This document shows positions 8,310 to 17,455 of a DNA stretch of 64,000 nt, piece after piece. Every line of letters begins with the position of its first letter. Position 1 is the first letter of the stretch. The notes under the pieces are model-generated. The model worked only from the letters and a program-made list of their open reading frames with translations. It was not told where the DNA came from and did not search any database. The position numbers and the translations under genes are program-made. The DNA is from Bacteroidota bacterium (lineage in GTDB: Bacteria; Bacteroidota; Bacteroidia; Sphingobacteriales; Sphingobacteriaceae), in NCBI GenBank assembly GCA_013288685.1, contig JABDBM010000005.1, positions 25,279 to 89,278 on the forward strand. The letters are read 5' to 3'.

Positions 8310-9926
8310 TTAATTATACCCCGGGTTTTGTTTAAGATTTGGATTTGCATTAATTTGAGTGGCCGGTACCGGGAATATATTTACGTGCGTATCCGGATCG
8401 GCATCGTGGAAGCGGTATTTATCGTTATACACACCAAAGCGTATCATATCCTGCCTTCTGTAACTTTCGGCAAACATTTCTCTGCCGCGTTCGGCTAAGA
8501 AAGTTGCTGCAGTTAAACTGGCAAACGGCGTAACCCCACCATGTACTGTACGTATTTGGTTAACCAATGCCAACGTAACCGGATCGTTCCAATTGCCACT
8601 TTTGCGGGCCACTAATTCAGCCTTCATCAGTAGGATATCGGCGTAGCGGTAAATGGCCAAATCGTTATCAATGGCAGCTTGCATACCCTTGTAAAACTGC
8701 CATTTACCAATACGAGCGCCAGCTTGTCTCCAGGCATTTGGCTGCAGCTCATTAATATATGGCGTAAAGGTAATGGCGGGTCCATCCGGATCGGTAGCAT
8801 CGGCACCGCCATCAAGCAACGGGCTTATACCATCAGCACGATATTGAGGGCCAACTAAAAAGTTGTTTAACATCCGTTTATCCAACGTACCTGTAGTTGG
8901 TGTGCCCTTAGGGTCAAGACCAACAACGGTTCCCTGTGGCCCCGGGTTTTGTGCCGGATCGATATAGGATTGATAAAACTCCTGTACGGAGGCAAAACCA
9001 TTCCAAGGCTGCGCATTCATTTGATAAGTATCCTGGCTTTGCAGGTGCAAGGTAGTCATCGGGATATTAAAATTAGCTGCATGCACCGCGTCAAACGGTA
9101 TGGCCCAGATAGATTCAGTAGAACCGATGTTATTACGTGAAAAATTGTCGGCGTAATTTCCCATCAGCGAATATTTGCCCGAGTTGATAATAACATCACA
9201 GGCGGCAATAGCTTTATCGTATTGCTGTGTACCGGTATAAACCTGGGCATTTAAATACAATTTAGCCAAAGTAGCCTCGGCGACATAATAGGTAACACGA
9301 CCGTAGTAAGGGCCATCGCCTGTGCCGATTTTTGGCAATGCCTCTATATTGGCTAATAACTCCTTTTCAACAAAGGCATACACATCGGCACGGTTACTGG
9401 TTGCAGGTGGAGCAGTGTTGGAGAAATCAGTACTCAGCGGTACATTGCCAAACAGATCCAATAACCAGTAGTAATAAATAGCACGTAAACATTTTAACTC
9501 CGAAACATAGGCCGCTGCCTTTGGCGATTTACTGGCAGCCAGCGCAACCAACAGCTTGTTACAGGTAGTAACCCCGTTAAAGCCAAAGTTCCATGCGCCA
9601 TTTGGCCGGGTATCCTGACTGGTGGTGGTATGGGTTTTTAACCTAACCCAATGGCCGCCGTCGCCCCAGTCGGCACCGCGTGTTGGCACTACTATCTCGT
9701 CGGTAGTTACCTCGTTTAAGTCAAAGAATGGATTATTTGGCCCGTTATAGTTACTAAAAATGGGTGAGTAGGCTGCACCAACGGCTGCAGCTAACTGCCT
9801 GTCGGTTTGGTAAAAATTATCTTCTGTTACCTGGTCATAAAGTAATGATTTTTCATCAAGCTTGGTGCACGATGCTGTTATTAGCAAAATGCCAAACAGC
9901 GTATATTTTTTAAATGATAGTTTCAT
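8310..9926 (-). CDS. susD: SusD/RagB-family outer-membrane nutrient-binding lipoprotein
   Basis: 538 residues. It opens with a lipoprotein signal (ILLITASC, Cys20), after which comes the typical SusD start KLDEKSLLYDQVTEDNFYQ. Helical TPR-like segments follow (ELKCLRAIYYYWLLDLFGNVPL; ATLAKLYLNAQVY), and the C-terminus carries the family signature of an aromatic/Arg-rich stretch (RGREMFAESYRRQDMIRFG) and a final PVPATQINANPNLKQNPGY. SusD lids the SusC barrel at the outer-membrane surface and binds the incoming ligand. The gene lies 29 bases after susC, so they are one operon. The ligand cannot be inferred, as no glycoside hydrolase or other degradative enzyme sits beside it. A terminator follows. 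Confidence 0.95.
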   Translation of the reverse strand: MKLSFKKYTLFGILLITASCTKLDEKSLLYDQVTEDNFYQTDRQLAAAVGAAYSPIFSNYNGPNNPFFDLNEVTTDEIVVPTRGADWGDGGHWVRLKTHTTTSQDTRPNGAWNFGFNGVTTCNKLLVALAASKSPKAAAYVSELKCLRAIYYYWLLDLFGNVPLSTDFSNTAPPATSNRADVYAFVEKELLANIEALPKIGTGDGPYYGRVTYYVAEATLAKLYLNAQVYTGTQQYDKAIAACDVIINSGKYSLMGNYADNFSRNNIGSTESIWAIPFDAVHAANFNIPMTTLHLQSQDTYQMNAQPWNGFASVQEFYQSYIDPAQNPGPQGTVVGLDPKGTPTTGTLDKRMLNNFLVGPQYRADGISPLLDGGADATDPDGPAITFTPYINELQPNAWRQAGARIGKWQFYKGMQAAIDNDLAIYRYADILLMKAELVARKSGNWNDPVTLALVNQIRTVHGGVTPFASLTAATFLAERGREMFAESYRRQDMIRFGVYNDKYRFHDADPDTHVNIFPVPATQINANPNLKQNPGYN

Positions 9927-9955
9927 AATTGAAAGTGTTGCTGTTAAAATTTTAA

Positions 9956-12900
9956 TTAAAATCCGATATTAAGGCCAAGGGTAAATGAGCGGGTATAAAC
10001 CCAGGTCTCTCTCCTGTCGATACCCGGCGCCAGTACGTTGGTGCCATCGGTATACCTTACCTCAGGGTCAACACCTGTGTAACCGGTTATAGTAAATAAA
10101 TTCTGGCCCGAGATATAAGCCCTTAAGCTGCTGATCATTCCCGGTTTAGCACTTTTGCCAATTTTAAAGGTGTAGCCTAATGTTGCGTTATCCAATTTCA
10201 GGAACGATGCATTTTCAACATCGTAGCTGCTGTAGGCTGCTCCGTCGGTTACGGTTGGGTTAAAGAATTTGGTATTCACGATATTGTAGCTGGTAGCCAC
10301 ATTCGGGTTTTCATAAAATGCCCGGTAGGTATTGATCAGGTCGTGACCCATTGATGCCCGCAGGAAGAAGTTAAAATCAAAATTCTTGTATTTAAACCCG
10401 TTGGTAATGCCAAACTCATATTTAGGCAAGCCGTTACCGATAACCTGGTCAACTGCGTTAGCAAACGGAACCTTCCCGCCTTTGCCATCCGAGTAAAGGT
10501 ATTTGCCATTGGCATCAACACCTTCATATTTAGGGCCCCAAAGAATACCAATTGCCTGGCCTTCAACCGCGCGGGTTAATTGCGTTTGCTCCTGACCCGG
10601 TGTGCCCAAATTGGTCGATCCAACATACGATCCCTTTAACGAACTGGCAAGCTCTGCTAAAACAACATGGTAACTTGAAATATTGAAGCCCGGTGTCCAG
10701 CTAAAGTTGCTGCTCTTAACAGCCTCGTAAGTCATGGCTAACTCCACGCCCGAGTTGGTTAACTTGCCGATATTTTCCCAGGTGTTGTTATTTAAAGCAG
10801 GTGGCGAAGGCACAATTACGTCGAAGATCAAATCGGTTGTCTTCCTGTTAAAGTAATCAAACGTACCGTTTAAGCGGCCATTCAGTAAGCTAAAATCTAA
10901 ACCGATATCCGCTTCCGCTTTCTTTTCCCATTTCAAACCGGGGTTGGAATTCACAAACGTGCTGTAAGTACTTGCGTAAACACCACCGCCTGCATAATAG
11001 GTGCCGGTTGTTGTTAAACGCTGTAATGATAGGTAAGGGTTAGGTGGCAATGCACCTGTAACACCGTAACTGCCCCTTAATTTAAGGTTGCTTACGGATG
11101 GCAGTGTTAATATCTTGGTTAAATCCAAACCAGCGCTTACCGAGGGGAATAGTCCCCATTTATCGGCAGCACCAAACTCTGTTGAACCATCCCGACGTAA
11201 ACTTGCCGAAAGGAAGGCGATGTTGTCATAATTTAAGTTTACCCGGCCGAAGAACGAGATTAACCGGTTTTCGTTTTTGTAACTGGTTACTGAACCGATA
11301 CCATTCTGAAAGTCAAGTGCGGCACTAAAATTTTGTCCGGATGCATCGGTTACAAAATTGCCACCACCTGCACCAAAGCCCTGGTACAAGTAATCCTGGT
11401 ACGAATAGCCTACTACCGACGATAACTCCAGCTTATTAAATGTTTTATCGTATGCCAGGGTATTTTGATAAAGGGTATTTGCACTCTCGTCATCATTTTT
11501 AATGGAAAGGCCCGAACGCGAGAAACCGCTACCTAACGGAAAACCGCGCGAAATAAAGGCATCAATAGGCGAATATTCTGAATGATAGTTGCTTGATGTT
11601 TGTTTATAATATTCTGTCGCAAACTTTAAGCCCGGCATTATTTCATAAGTAACCGTTCCGCCAATATTGAATTTTTTGATAGTTCCCTCGTTGGTATTCT
11701 GTTGCAGCATGGCAACAGGGTTTGAGTAATCAACAAAGTTCGATTCAAAATAACCGCCGCCGGTAAGGTCATACAACGGATTGGTAGAATGTACAGGTGC
11801 GGTAGGGTTAAAAATAGTGGCATATTTAAAGGCATCAGGGAAGCCATACTGTGCATTCCTATTGGTTGTATTGATATTGAAATTGAAAACCAACTTATTA
11901 TTCAGAGCCTTGTGCGTTAAGTTTATACGCCCGTTTAACTGGTTGAAACCTGTTGTAATGGCAACGCCCTGGGCATTTCTGTAGTTTAATGTGGCTTCGT
12001 AGGTTGTACGTTCGTCGCCGCCCGAAAAGCTGATGTTGTGCACCTGCGATAATGCGGTGCGGGTAATTTCTTTATCCCAATCGGTTGTCGAGCCATAATC
12101 AGTGCCTTTGCCCAATGCCTTAAACTGCGCTGCGGTCATGTGCTGGGTAAACTTGGCGGGAGTTTCGGCAGTACCCGAAACATTGTAAGCAACCTTCGAC
12201 AGACCTCTTTTTCCAGATTTAGTGGTGATGATAATAACCCCCGCCGAACCGCGTGTTCCGTAAATAGCAGCGGCAGAACCATCCTTTAATACGTCGATAC
12301 TTTTAATATCGTTGGGGTCGATGGTGTTGATATCAACGTCCACCTGGCCGTCAAGCACAATCAATGGTTGCGTGTTGGCGCCCAAAGTTGAAAGCCCCCT
12401 TAAACGGATGGTAAAACCGCCGTTAGGATCGCCGCCGGGGCGGGCTACTGATAAACCGGCAACCTTACCCTGCAGTAACTGCGCAACATCATTGATATTA
12501 CCTTTGTTAAATTGCTCGGAACTGATGGTGGTAATAGCGCTGGTTACCTCACGTTTTTTCTGGGTACCATAACCTACTACCACAACTTCGTCCAGTTTAC
12601 TGGTGCTTTCCAGCAAAACAATATTGTTTACGCTTTCCTGTCCGTCACTTAGGCTAATAGTTTTAGTTAATGTTACGAAGCCGACGAAAGTAAAGCTAAT
12701 GGTGTAATTACCGGCGGGTAAATTCGAAAAGCTGAAAGCACCATTAACGTCCGTACCTTTGCTTAATGATACAGCGCCATTCAGTTTTACGGTTACACCA
12801 GGCAGCGTTGCGCCCTTTGAATCAGATACTGTTCCTTTGATAACCCCGGTTGAGACGGGCACGGCATCGTTCGAAACAGTTGAGACAGCATCGGGGCTAT

Positions 12901-13324
12901 TTGGCTCCTGCCGGATTTTTGTAATCAATATTTGGTTATCAATTTGCCTGAAGCGAAGTGTGGTATTTACCAATAATGTCTTCAGCACCAAAGCCACTGA
13001 TTCATTACTCGCCGTAAGCTGAAGGTTTTGAATGTACTTAACATCCTCGTTACGATACATAAAGTGAAACGGGCTTTGTGCTTCAATTTTCTTAAATGCC
13101 TTTACAAGCGATTCGTTTTTGAGCGTAAGGTTCACGTCTACCTGGTCCATGGCCTGACCCTTCGCTGAGGTAGCGGAAAAAACTGGAATTGAGGCAACTA
13201 AAATAAATATTGAAACTATCCCTATTCTCATAAATTGTTTAAGATTATTTGAGGTTAGCAGATGAACCTTAAGAGGAAGTTTAATAAAATCCCGTAGGTC
13301 TGCAGAAACTATAGAAAAATTCAT
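9956..13324 (-). CDS. susC: SusC/RagA-family TonB-dependent receptor with STN domain
   Basis: 1122 residues. A 31-residue basic N-terminal extension precedes a signal peptide (residues 32-57, ending in FSATSAKGQ). Next come an STN (secretin/TonB short N-terminal) domain at about 62-135, a carboxypeptidase-regulatory-like domain at about 163-245 (GVIKGTVSDSKGATLPGVTV), the plug at about 248-375 (VVVGYGTQKK; GTRGSAGVIIITTK) and a 22-strand-type barrel ending in FTLGLNIGF. It imports a ligand through the outer membrane using TonB energy. The STN domain, together with the upstream FecR and ECF sigma genes, indicates a trans-envelope signalling receptor that induces its own locus. Confidence 0.95.
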   Translation of the reverse strand: MNFSIVSADLRDFIKLPLKVHLLTSNNLKQFMRIGIVSIFILVASIPVFSATSAKGQAMDQVDVNLTLKNESLVKAFKKIEAQSPFHFMYRNEDVKYIQNLQLTASNESVALVLKTLLVNTTLRFRQIDNQILITKIRQEPNSPDAVSTVSNDAVPVSTGVIKGTVSDSKGATLPGVTVKLNGAVSLSKGTDVNGAFSFSNLPAGNYTISFTFVGFVTLTKTISLSDGQESVNNIVLLESTSKLDEVVVVGYGTQKKREVTSAITTISSEQFNKGNINDVAQLLQGKVAGLSVARPGGDPNGGFTIRLRGLSTLGANTQPLIVLDGQVDVDINTIDPNDIKSIDVLKDGSAAAIYGTRGSAGVIIITTKSGKRGLSKVAYNVSGTAETPAKFTQHMTAAQFKALGKGTDYGSTTDWDKEITRTALSQVHNISFSGGDERTTYEATLNYRNAQGVAITTGFNQLNGRINLTHKALNNKLVFNFNINTTNRNAQYGFPDAFKYATIFNPTAPVHSTNPLYDLTGGGYFESNFVDYSNPVAMLQQNTNEGTIKKFNIGGTVTYEIMPGLKFATEYYKQTSSNYHSEYSPIDAFISRGFPLGSGFSRSGLSIKNDDESANTLYQNTLAYDKTFNKLELSSVVGYSYQDYLYQGFGAGGGNFVTDASGQNFSAALDFQNGIGSVTSYKNENRLISFFGRVNLNYDNIAFLSASLRRDGSTEFGAADKWGLFPSVSAGLDLTKILTLPSVSNLKLRGSYGVTGALPPNPYLSLQRLTTTGTYYAGGGVYASTYSTFVNSNPGLKWEKKAEADIGLDFSLLNGRLNGTFDYFNRKTTDLIFDVIVPSPPALNNNTWENIGKLTNSGVELAMTYEAVKSSNFSWTPGFNISSYHVVLAELASSLKGSYVGSTNLGTPGQEQTQLTRAVEGQAIGILWGPKYEGVDANGKYLYSDGKGGKVPFANAVDQVIGNGLPKYEFGITNGFKYKNFDFNFFLRASMGHDLINTYRAFYENPNVATSYNIVNTKFFNPTVTDGAAYSSYDVENASFLKLDNATLGYTFKIGKSAKPGMISSLRAYISGQNLFTITGYTGVDPEVRYTDGTNVLAPGIDRRETWVYTRSFTLGLNIGF

Positions 13325-13379
13325 AATTTTAATGCGTTTTAATTATTAATGTCGATGAGTTAAATGTTGATTTTTAAAG

Positions 13380-13418
13380 CAAAAAGCTTATACAATCGAT
13401 TGCAGTCGAATTGCAAAA
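13380..13418 (-). promoter_or_regulatory. Possible promoter of susC
   Basis: On the minus strand TTTTG, 21 bases, then TATAAGCTTTTTG. This resembles the Bacteroidota -33 TTTG / -7 TAnnTTTG pattern but the -7 match is imperfect. It lies about 56 bases upstream of the susC start. Confidence 0.3.
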
Positions 13419-13422
13419 GCGA

Positions 13423-13469
13423 CCCTCTGAGGATAATTTCTGTAAGGAAAAAATTCAGAGGGTTTTTTT
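13423..13469 (+). terminator. Hairpin with T-tract between fecR and susC
   Basis: CCCTCTGA pairs with TCAGAGGG across a 24-base loop and is followed by seven T on the plus strand. No plus-strand gene precedes it. On the minus strand, where fecR-to-susC read-through would run, it has a poor T-tract. It may stop antisense transcription or act as a structural boundary upstream of the susC promoter. Confidence 0.4.
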
Positions 13470-13557
13470 ATGTCGGTGGGCCGTTCAGGTCTTTTTCCGA
13501 TTCAAATCCGGGAGGGATCGCAGTGTAGTTTTTCTTCATAATTCTTTGATTTTGAGA

Positions 13558-14550
13558 TTAATTAGTTTGAGGATCGCTGATAATGGTTATAGTAGATTTG
13601 TCTTTATCATAAGTATAGCTGGCTTCGTTAAACTCGCAGATGCTTTTTAAATCCTTATCCAGGCTTGCTGTGTTATCAAATGTTGAGGTAAACCGTTTTG
13701 ACAGAACAATCTGGTCCTTGAAAATAATTTTTACCTTAAACCGCTGCTCCAATAATTTGGCAGCTTCTGCTACCGTAACATCTTCAAAATATAAGTTCTC
13801 CTGCGATGTCCAGTTGGTAATAACTTTGGCGTCTATCTTACTTTGAGTGGCATTAAGTTCGGCTTTGTTATAAATAATTTGCTGATTGGGTATAATTACA
13901 CCCAATTCTCTCTGTTGATCGCTAACTTTTACCCGCCCCCTGGTTACTGTTACGGTTATGATTTTATCATCCGGCATGGCTTTGATATTAAAGGCTGTGC
14001 CCAGTACGGTAGTTTCAACTTTACCGGTATGTACAATAAATGGCTTTGAAGCATCGTGTTTAATATCAAAATAAGCCTGCCCTTCCAGGTAAACTTCGCG
14101 CTTGGGCAAACCGGTAAAGGTTGTTGCATACCTGAGCTTACTACCATAACTAAGGATGACGCTGCTGCCATCAGAAAGGGTAATAAAAAGATTTGACTTC
14201 TGCTGACGGACTAAAGCATGTGCAGCCTGTGGTTTATCGGTGTGACCGCGGAAAAATAAAACACCTGTCGCTAAAAACCCAACAACTACTGCCGCAGCAG
14301 CGATTCTTAAAAAAACGGCCTTAAATGGCAATGTCTTTTTCCCAGGTTCGACATCGTCGTCAATAGCCCGGAATATAGCTGCTTTAATATCGTTTTTTAA
14401 CTTTTTCCGATGCAGGTCATCCATTAATGCAACAACATCGGGTTCGTCCGAAAACAAGTCGTAATACTTTATTAAAAATCGCTCCTCCTCGCCCGTTGCT
14501 TTATCATTTAGATATCTATGCAACAATTCCAGAAAAATTTGCTTGTCCAT
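13558..14550 (-). CDS. FecR-family anti-sigma factor
   Basis: 330 residues. The cytoplasmic N-terminus (MDKQIFLELLHRYLNDKATGEEE) would bind the sigma factor. One membrane helix follows (about 78-100, AAAAVVVGFLATGVLFF). The periplasmic part holds a FecR domain (about 115-215: LSDGSSVILSYGSKLRY; EGQAYFDI; TVLGTAFNIKA) and a C-terminal DUF4974 domain (EDVTVAEAAKLLEQRF, about 255-325). It would hold the adjacent ECF sigma factor inactive until the SusC STN domain signals ligand uptake. It is 238 bases downstream of the sigma gene on the same strand. Confidence 0.93.
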   Translation of the reverse strand: MDKQIFLELLHRYLNDKATGEEERFLIKYYDLFSDEPDVVALMDDLHRKKLKNDIKAAIFRAIDDDVEPGKKTLPFKAVFLRIAAAAVVVGFLATGVLFFRGHTDKPQAAHALVRQQKSNLFITLSDGSSVILSYGSKLRYATTFTGLPKREVYLEGQAYFDIKHDASKPFIVHTGKVETTVLGTAFNIKAMPDDKIITVTVTRGRVKVSDQQRELGVIIPNQQIIYNKAELNATQSKIDAKVITNWTSQENLYFEDVTVAEAAKLLEQRFKVKIIFKDQIVLSKRFTSTFDNTASLDKDLKSICEFNEASYTYDKDKSTITIISDPQTN

Positions 14551-14788
14551 TAAGGTGTTTATTCAATTGGTTATTAACATGACCCCAAATCGAAAGAAAG
14601 TCCCACCCGAAGTAAAAATATTTTTATTTGCAGGATTTTACCGGGGGGCGACACTATTTAATGAAGTTGACCGGACATGTTAAATTTATCCGGGTTCAAA
14701 TAAATATCATCACCGACCTGGTGTATATTCTTACCAACAAACTTTAATGAAATGCAGATATTAGATATATTACCCGTAACGCAATAGC

Positions 14789-15370
14789 TTATGCCGATAG
14801 CAGCATGGCAACAAAAAGCCAGACGGGTAATAAAACAACCTTTAATTTCTCAATTGCCTTACCCAACTGGTTTTGGACAGTTTTACGGGTGATACCCAGT
14901 TGCGAAGCAATATCTTTAGTAGCCAAATCTTCCTGAAAGTGCATACGGAAAATGATTTGTCTCTTGGGGGGTAATGTGTTCAATAGCTCTTCGTACGAAA
15001 CCAGGAATTCTTTCCAGAGCAAATTATCATCGGCATGATAGGTTGCTGGCATGTACTCCAGCATATCAAGAAAGGGGTGGGTCATTTTTTCCCGCTCGAC
15101 CAGTTTGAACACCTTATTGCGCACCGATACATGTAAATAAGCGGGCAAGTTATCAATATGCAGGTATTCGCGCTTTAACCAAATGTGTGTAAAAATCTCC
15201 TGCACAATATCCTTCGCCTGGTCCTCATCGCGCAAACGCCTATAGGCATCTGCGTACGCCTTTTCCCAATACCGGTCGTATAACAATTCAAATGAATTTT
15301 TACACCCCTGGCTCATTTTTTGCAGCAGCACAGCATCATTACTAAATTGTGGCCCGGTTGATTTCATCAA
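14789..15370 (-). CDS. ECF RNA polymerase sigma factor (Bacteroides-type, FecR-controlled)
   Basis: 193 residues. Region 2 is clear (ELLYDRYWEKAYADAYRRL; DEDQAKDIVQEIFTHIW), and so is region 4, a helix-turn-helix (PPKRQIIFRMHFQEDLATKD; QLGITRKTVQNQLGKAIEKL). It would direct polymerase to the SusCD promoter when released by the FecR protein. The gene opens ATG ATG; either can start. The last 16 residues after the region 4 helix are almost wholly hydrophobic (VVLLPVWLFVAMLLSA) and could insert in the membrane or contact the anti-sigma factor. This is the first gene of the minus-strand locus. Confidence 0.93.
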   Translation of the reverse strand: MMKSTGPQFSNDAVLLQKMSQGCKNSFELLYDRYWEKAYADAYRRLRDEDQAKDIVQEIFTHIWLKREYLHIDNLPAYLHVSVRNKVFKLVEREKMTHPFLDMLEYMPATYHADDNLLWKEFLVSYEELLNTLPPKRQIIFRMHFQEDLATKDIASQLGITRKTVQNQLGKAIEKLKVVLLPVWLFVAMLLSA

Positions 15371-16215
15371 TAAATTTCCCTTATAAGTTAACTAAAGTAT
15401 TCGTTCCGGCTGGGCAAAAAGCCTTACAACGAAACAACAACAAAAATTAAACAGCAGACTATAATTGGCCTTTGTTTGCAATATATTAAGGGACCGGGAG
15501 TGACAGCAACCCTATTCCTTGATTAAATGGATATATACTAAAAGGTTAGCGTTTATAATTATTGTTGAAATAACAATTATTTTTTTAGAAAATGAAATAA
15601 TTGTAATAAAATAATTACAAAGCAATATAACTGGTTCATTATCAATAGCAAAAACGTAGTTTACCAAATACATGAACGGTATTTTTTTACCGGAAATACG
15701 CCGCAGCTTTAAATTGCTTGTCCAATTATAGTAATTATCCTGCTGCGGTTATTCCAGAAAACCAAACAATAATAAGGAACAATTTACTCCATTATACTCG
15801 TTTTACTGACAGATTGTACCCAATTCGTACAACAGTCAACCGGTAAACGGGTTGAAGTAATCAGGCACTGTTGCCGATACAAATATTGTTGCCTTTGTTG
15901 CAGCTTTATAATACATTTTTAACAAAACTTTTAGAACCTGTTTAAAAATAGATGAATAAAATTGTTATGTATTTAAAAGTGAGTAAAAAGGAGATTACTA
16001 ATCGGTCAAATAAATATTAATTGTGAATAACGACAATATGGCAATTGATTTATTACTTCTGTAAGAAATGACCTGACATGGTTGATTATTTGCTACTTAC
16101 ATTTTAAATTGCCCAAAATAGGGCAAAGTTAGTACCCATTAAACAAGCAACGTCCCTAAATAAATTAAACTATTTGCCGTATTAACTGTCTACCCTTTAC
16201 ACAATTTAATTTATT
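15371..16215. other. Long AT-rich divergent intergenic region
   Basis: 845 bases between the sigma gene (minus) and the His-rich secreted gene (plus), with no reading frame I can support. Notable parts: ATTGTT/AACAAT with a T-run near 15560-15587, and TTGCCC/GGGCAA around a 6-base loop at 16109-16126, about 90 bases before the plus-strand start, where an operator could lie. Both genes must have their promoters here, but I see no convincing TAnnTTTG element. Confidence 0.5.
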
Positions 16216-16776
16216 ATGAAAAAGTTAATTTTTATGGCATCTGTATTACTTGCCAGTTTTGCGTTTAAAACGGCTGATGCACAGTTGCACGTTCGTGTAG
16301 GATTAAACATTGGCAGCCAGCCCGAATGGGGGCCGGTTGGATATGACCATGCCGACTATTATTATATGCCCGATATTGATGCTTATTACGACGTTCCCGC
16401 CCATCAATACGTATATTATAACAACAATACCTGGATTCACGGCGCTGTTTTACCAGCCCGCTATGGCAACTTCGACAGATACCACAGCTATAAGGTTGTA
16501 GTTAACCAGCGTAATCCATGGGAGCATCATGCGGATATTAGAAACCGTTATGCCAATTTCAGGGGCCGTCATGACCAAACTGTTATCCGCGATAGCCGCG
16601 ATGAACATTACCGCAACCACTGGAGAGAAGACGGGCGCGGCCGCGGGGACGATCATCATGACAGAGGCGATGACCACCATGACAGAGGGAACGATCATCA
16701 CGACCGAGGGAATGATCACCACGACAATGGGCATGATCATCATGACAGGGGGAATGACCACCACGACAAGCATTAA
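16216..16776 (+). CDS. Secreted protein with His/Asp-rich heptad repeats
   Basis: 186 residues. A signal peptide (KKLIFMASVLLASFAFKTADAQ, cleaved after about residue 23) is followed by a small tyrosine-rich domain (DYYYMPDIDAYYDVPAHQYVY; WIHGAVLPARYGNFDRYHSY) that resembles short Bacteroidota exported proteins of unknown role. The C-terminal 43 residues consist of six seven-residue units of the type G-D/N-D-H-H-D-R. Such His/Asp clusters commonly bind divalent metals (zinc, nickel, copper); metal binding here is inferred from composition. It stands alone, with a terminator 27 bases after the stop. Confidence 0.82.
   Translation: MKKLIFMASVLLASFAFKTADAQLHVRVGLNIGSQPEWGPVGYDHADYYYMPDIDAYYDVPAHQYVYYNNNTWIHGAVLPARYGNFDRYHSYKVVVNQRNPWEHHADIRNRYANFRGRHDQTVIRDSRDEHYRNHWREDGRGRGDDHHDRGDDHHDRGNDHHDRGNDHHDNGHDHHDRGNDHHDKH
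16645..16770 (+). repeat. Six 21-bp in-frame repeats coding G(D/N)DHHD(R)
   Basis: Units start at 16645, 16666, 16687, 16708, 16729 and 16750. Codons for the same residues differ between units (CATCAT, CACCAT, CATCAC, CACCAC), so selection has kept the protein repeat while the DNA diverged. Confidence 0.9.
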
Positions 16777-16802
16777 TTTGTATTAAATACGCAATTACAA
16801 CG

Positions 16803-16836
16803 CAGCCCTGCTTAACAGCGGGGCTGTTTGTTTTTT
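16803..16836 (+). terminator. Rho-independent terminator
   Basis: CAGCCC pairs with GGGCTG, with an inner GCT/AGC, followed by TTTGTTTTTT. It lies between the convergent His-rich gene and the archaemetzincin gene. Confidence 0.85.
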
Positions 16837-16861
16837 GAAGATTGGGGGAGCATCCATCAGC

Positions 16862-17455
16862 TCAACTATCCACCCTTCTTCTGCACCGCTCACACAAAAA
16901 ACACGCCTGCTCCTCGTCTACCACTTTAATAGTTCCGTTCGCATCATTCATCATACACCGTTTATCGCCGCTGGTGCAATGTTTTAAACCAAGATTGTGG
17001 CCAATTTCATGTAAACATACTTTTATCAACCGTTGATGAAAAAGTTGTTCGGCCGCATTTCGTTTCAGCCGGAAAGTGGATATTACGCAGGTTGTGCCGG
17101 GCTCATACCCCAAACCGAATACGCCCCATTCTTTAACATGCCGAGCCAAATTTTGGCAGGCAATATCCCTTTCCGTTAAAATAAGCAGATTTTGTTTCGA
17201 ATTGTATTTGGATAAAATCCGGCTTGCCTCGTAGCGGGTTTTACTATCAGCCAAAATATCCGGTGATAAACCAATAACAGGTTTAATTAAACATGTAATA
17301 TGATAAAAGCTTTCCACTGATGATTTAATCAGCCTCAGATTTACACTATCAATACTTCCGAGCGGCTGAATATATACAACTTTGGGTTTAGGCCGATTAC
17401 ACGACAATACAGTTATCGCCACAAAAAATAACACGAGCCAACATTTCATCCACAA
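16862..17455 (-). CDS. Archaemetzincin-family zinc metalloprotease, predicted lipoprotein
   Basis: 197 residues. The catalytic motif HEIGHNLGLKHC (from His149) gives HExxHxxGxxxC with Glu150 as general base, followed by Cys167, MetMet and a CxxCxxC cluster at 185-191. This matches the archaemetzincin signature of one catalytic and one structural zinc, though the first Cys spacing is six rather than four residues. Most family members are cytosolic; this one begins with a hydrophobic segment and lipobox (AITVLSC, Cys19), so it should act in the periplasm or on the surface. Start at 17455, with a second ATG two codons later equally possible. Substrate unknown. Confidence 0.85.
   Translation of the reverse strand: MWMKCWLVLFFVAITVLSCNRPKPKVVYIQPLGSIDSVNLRLIKSSVESFYHITCLIKPVIGLSPDILADSKTRYEASRILSKYNSKQNLLILTERDIACQNLARHVKEWGVFGLGYEPGTTCVISTFRLKRNAAEQLFHQRLIKVCLHEIGHNLGLKHCTSGDKRCMMNDANGTIKVVDEEQACFLCERCRRRVDS

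Noticed and set aside
15555..15587. Candidate terminator in the sigma-factor upstream region
   Set aside because: Stem is only six A/T-rich pairs and no gene ends nearby on the plus strand.
16450..16773. Antisense open frame opposite the His-rich repeats
   Set aside because: It arises from the reverse reading of the 21-bp repeat (Val/Met/Ile-rich) and has no support.
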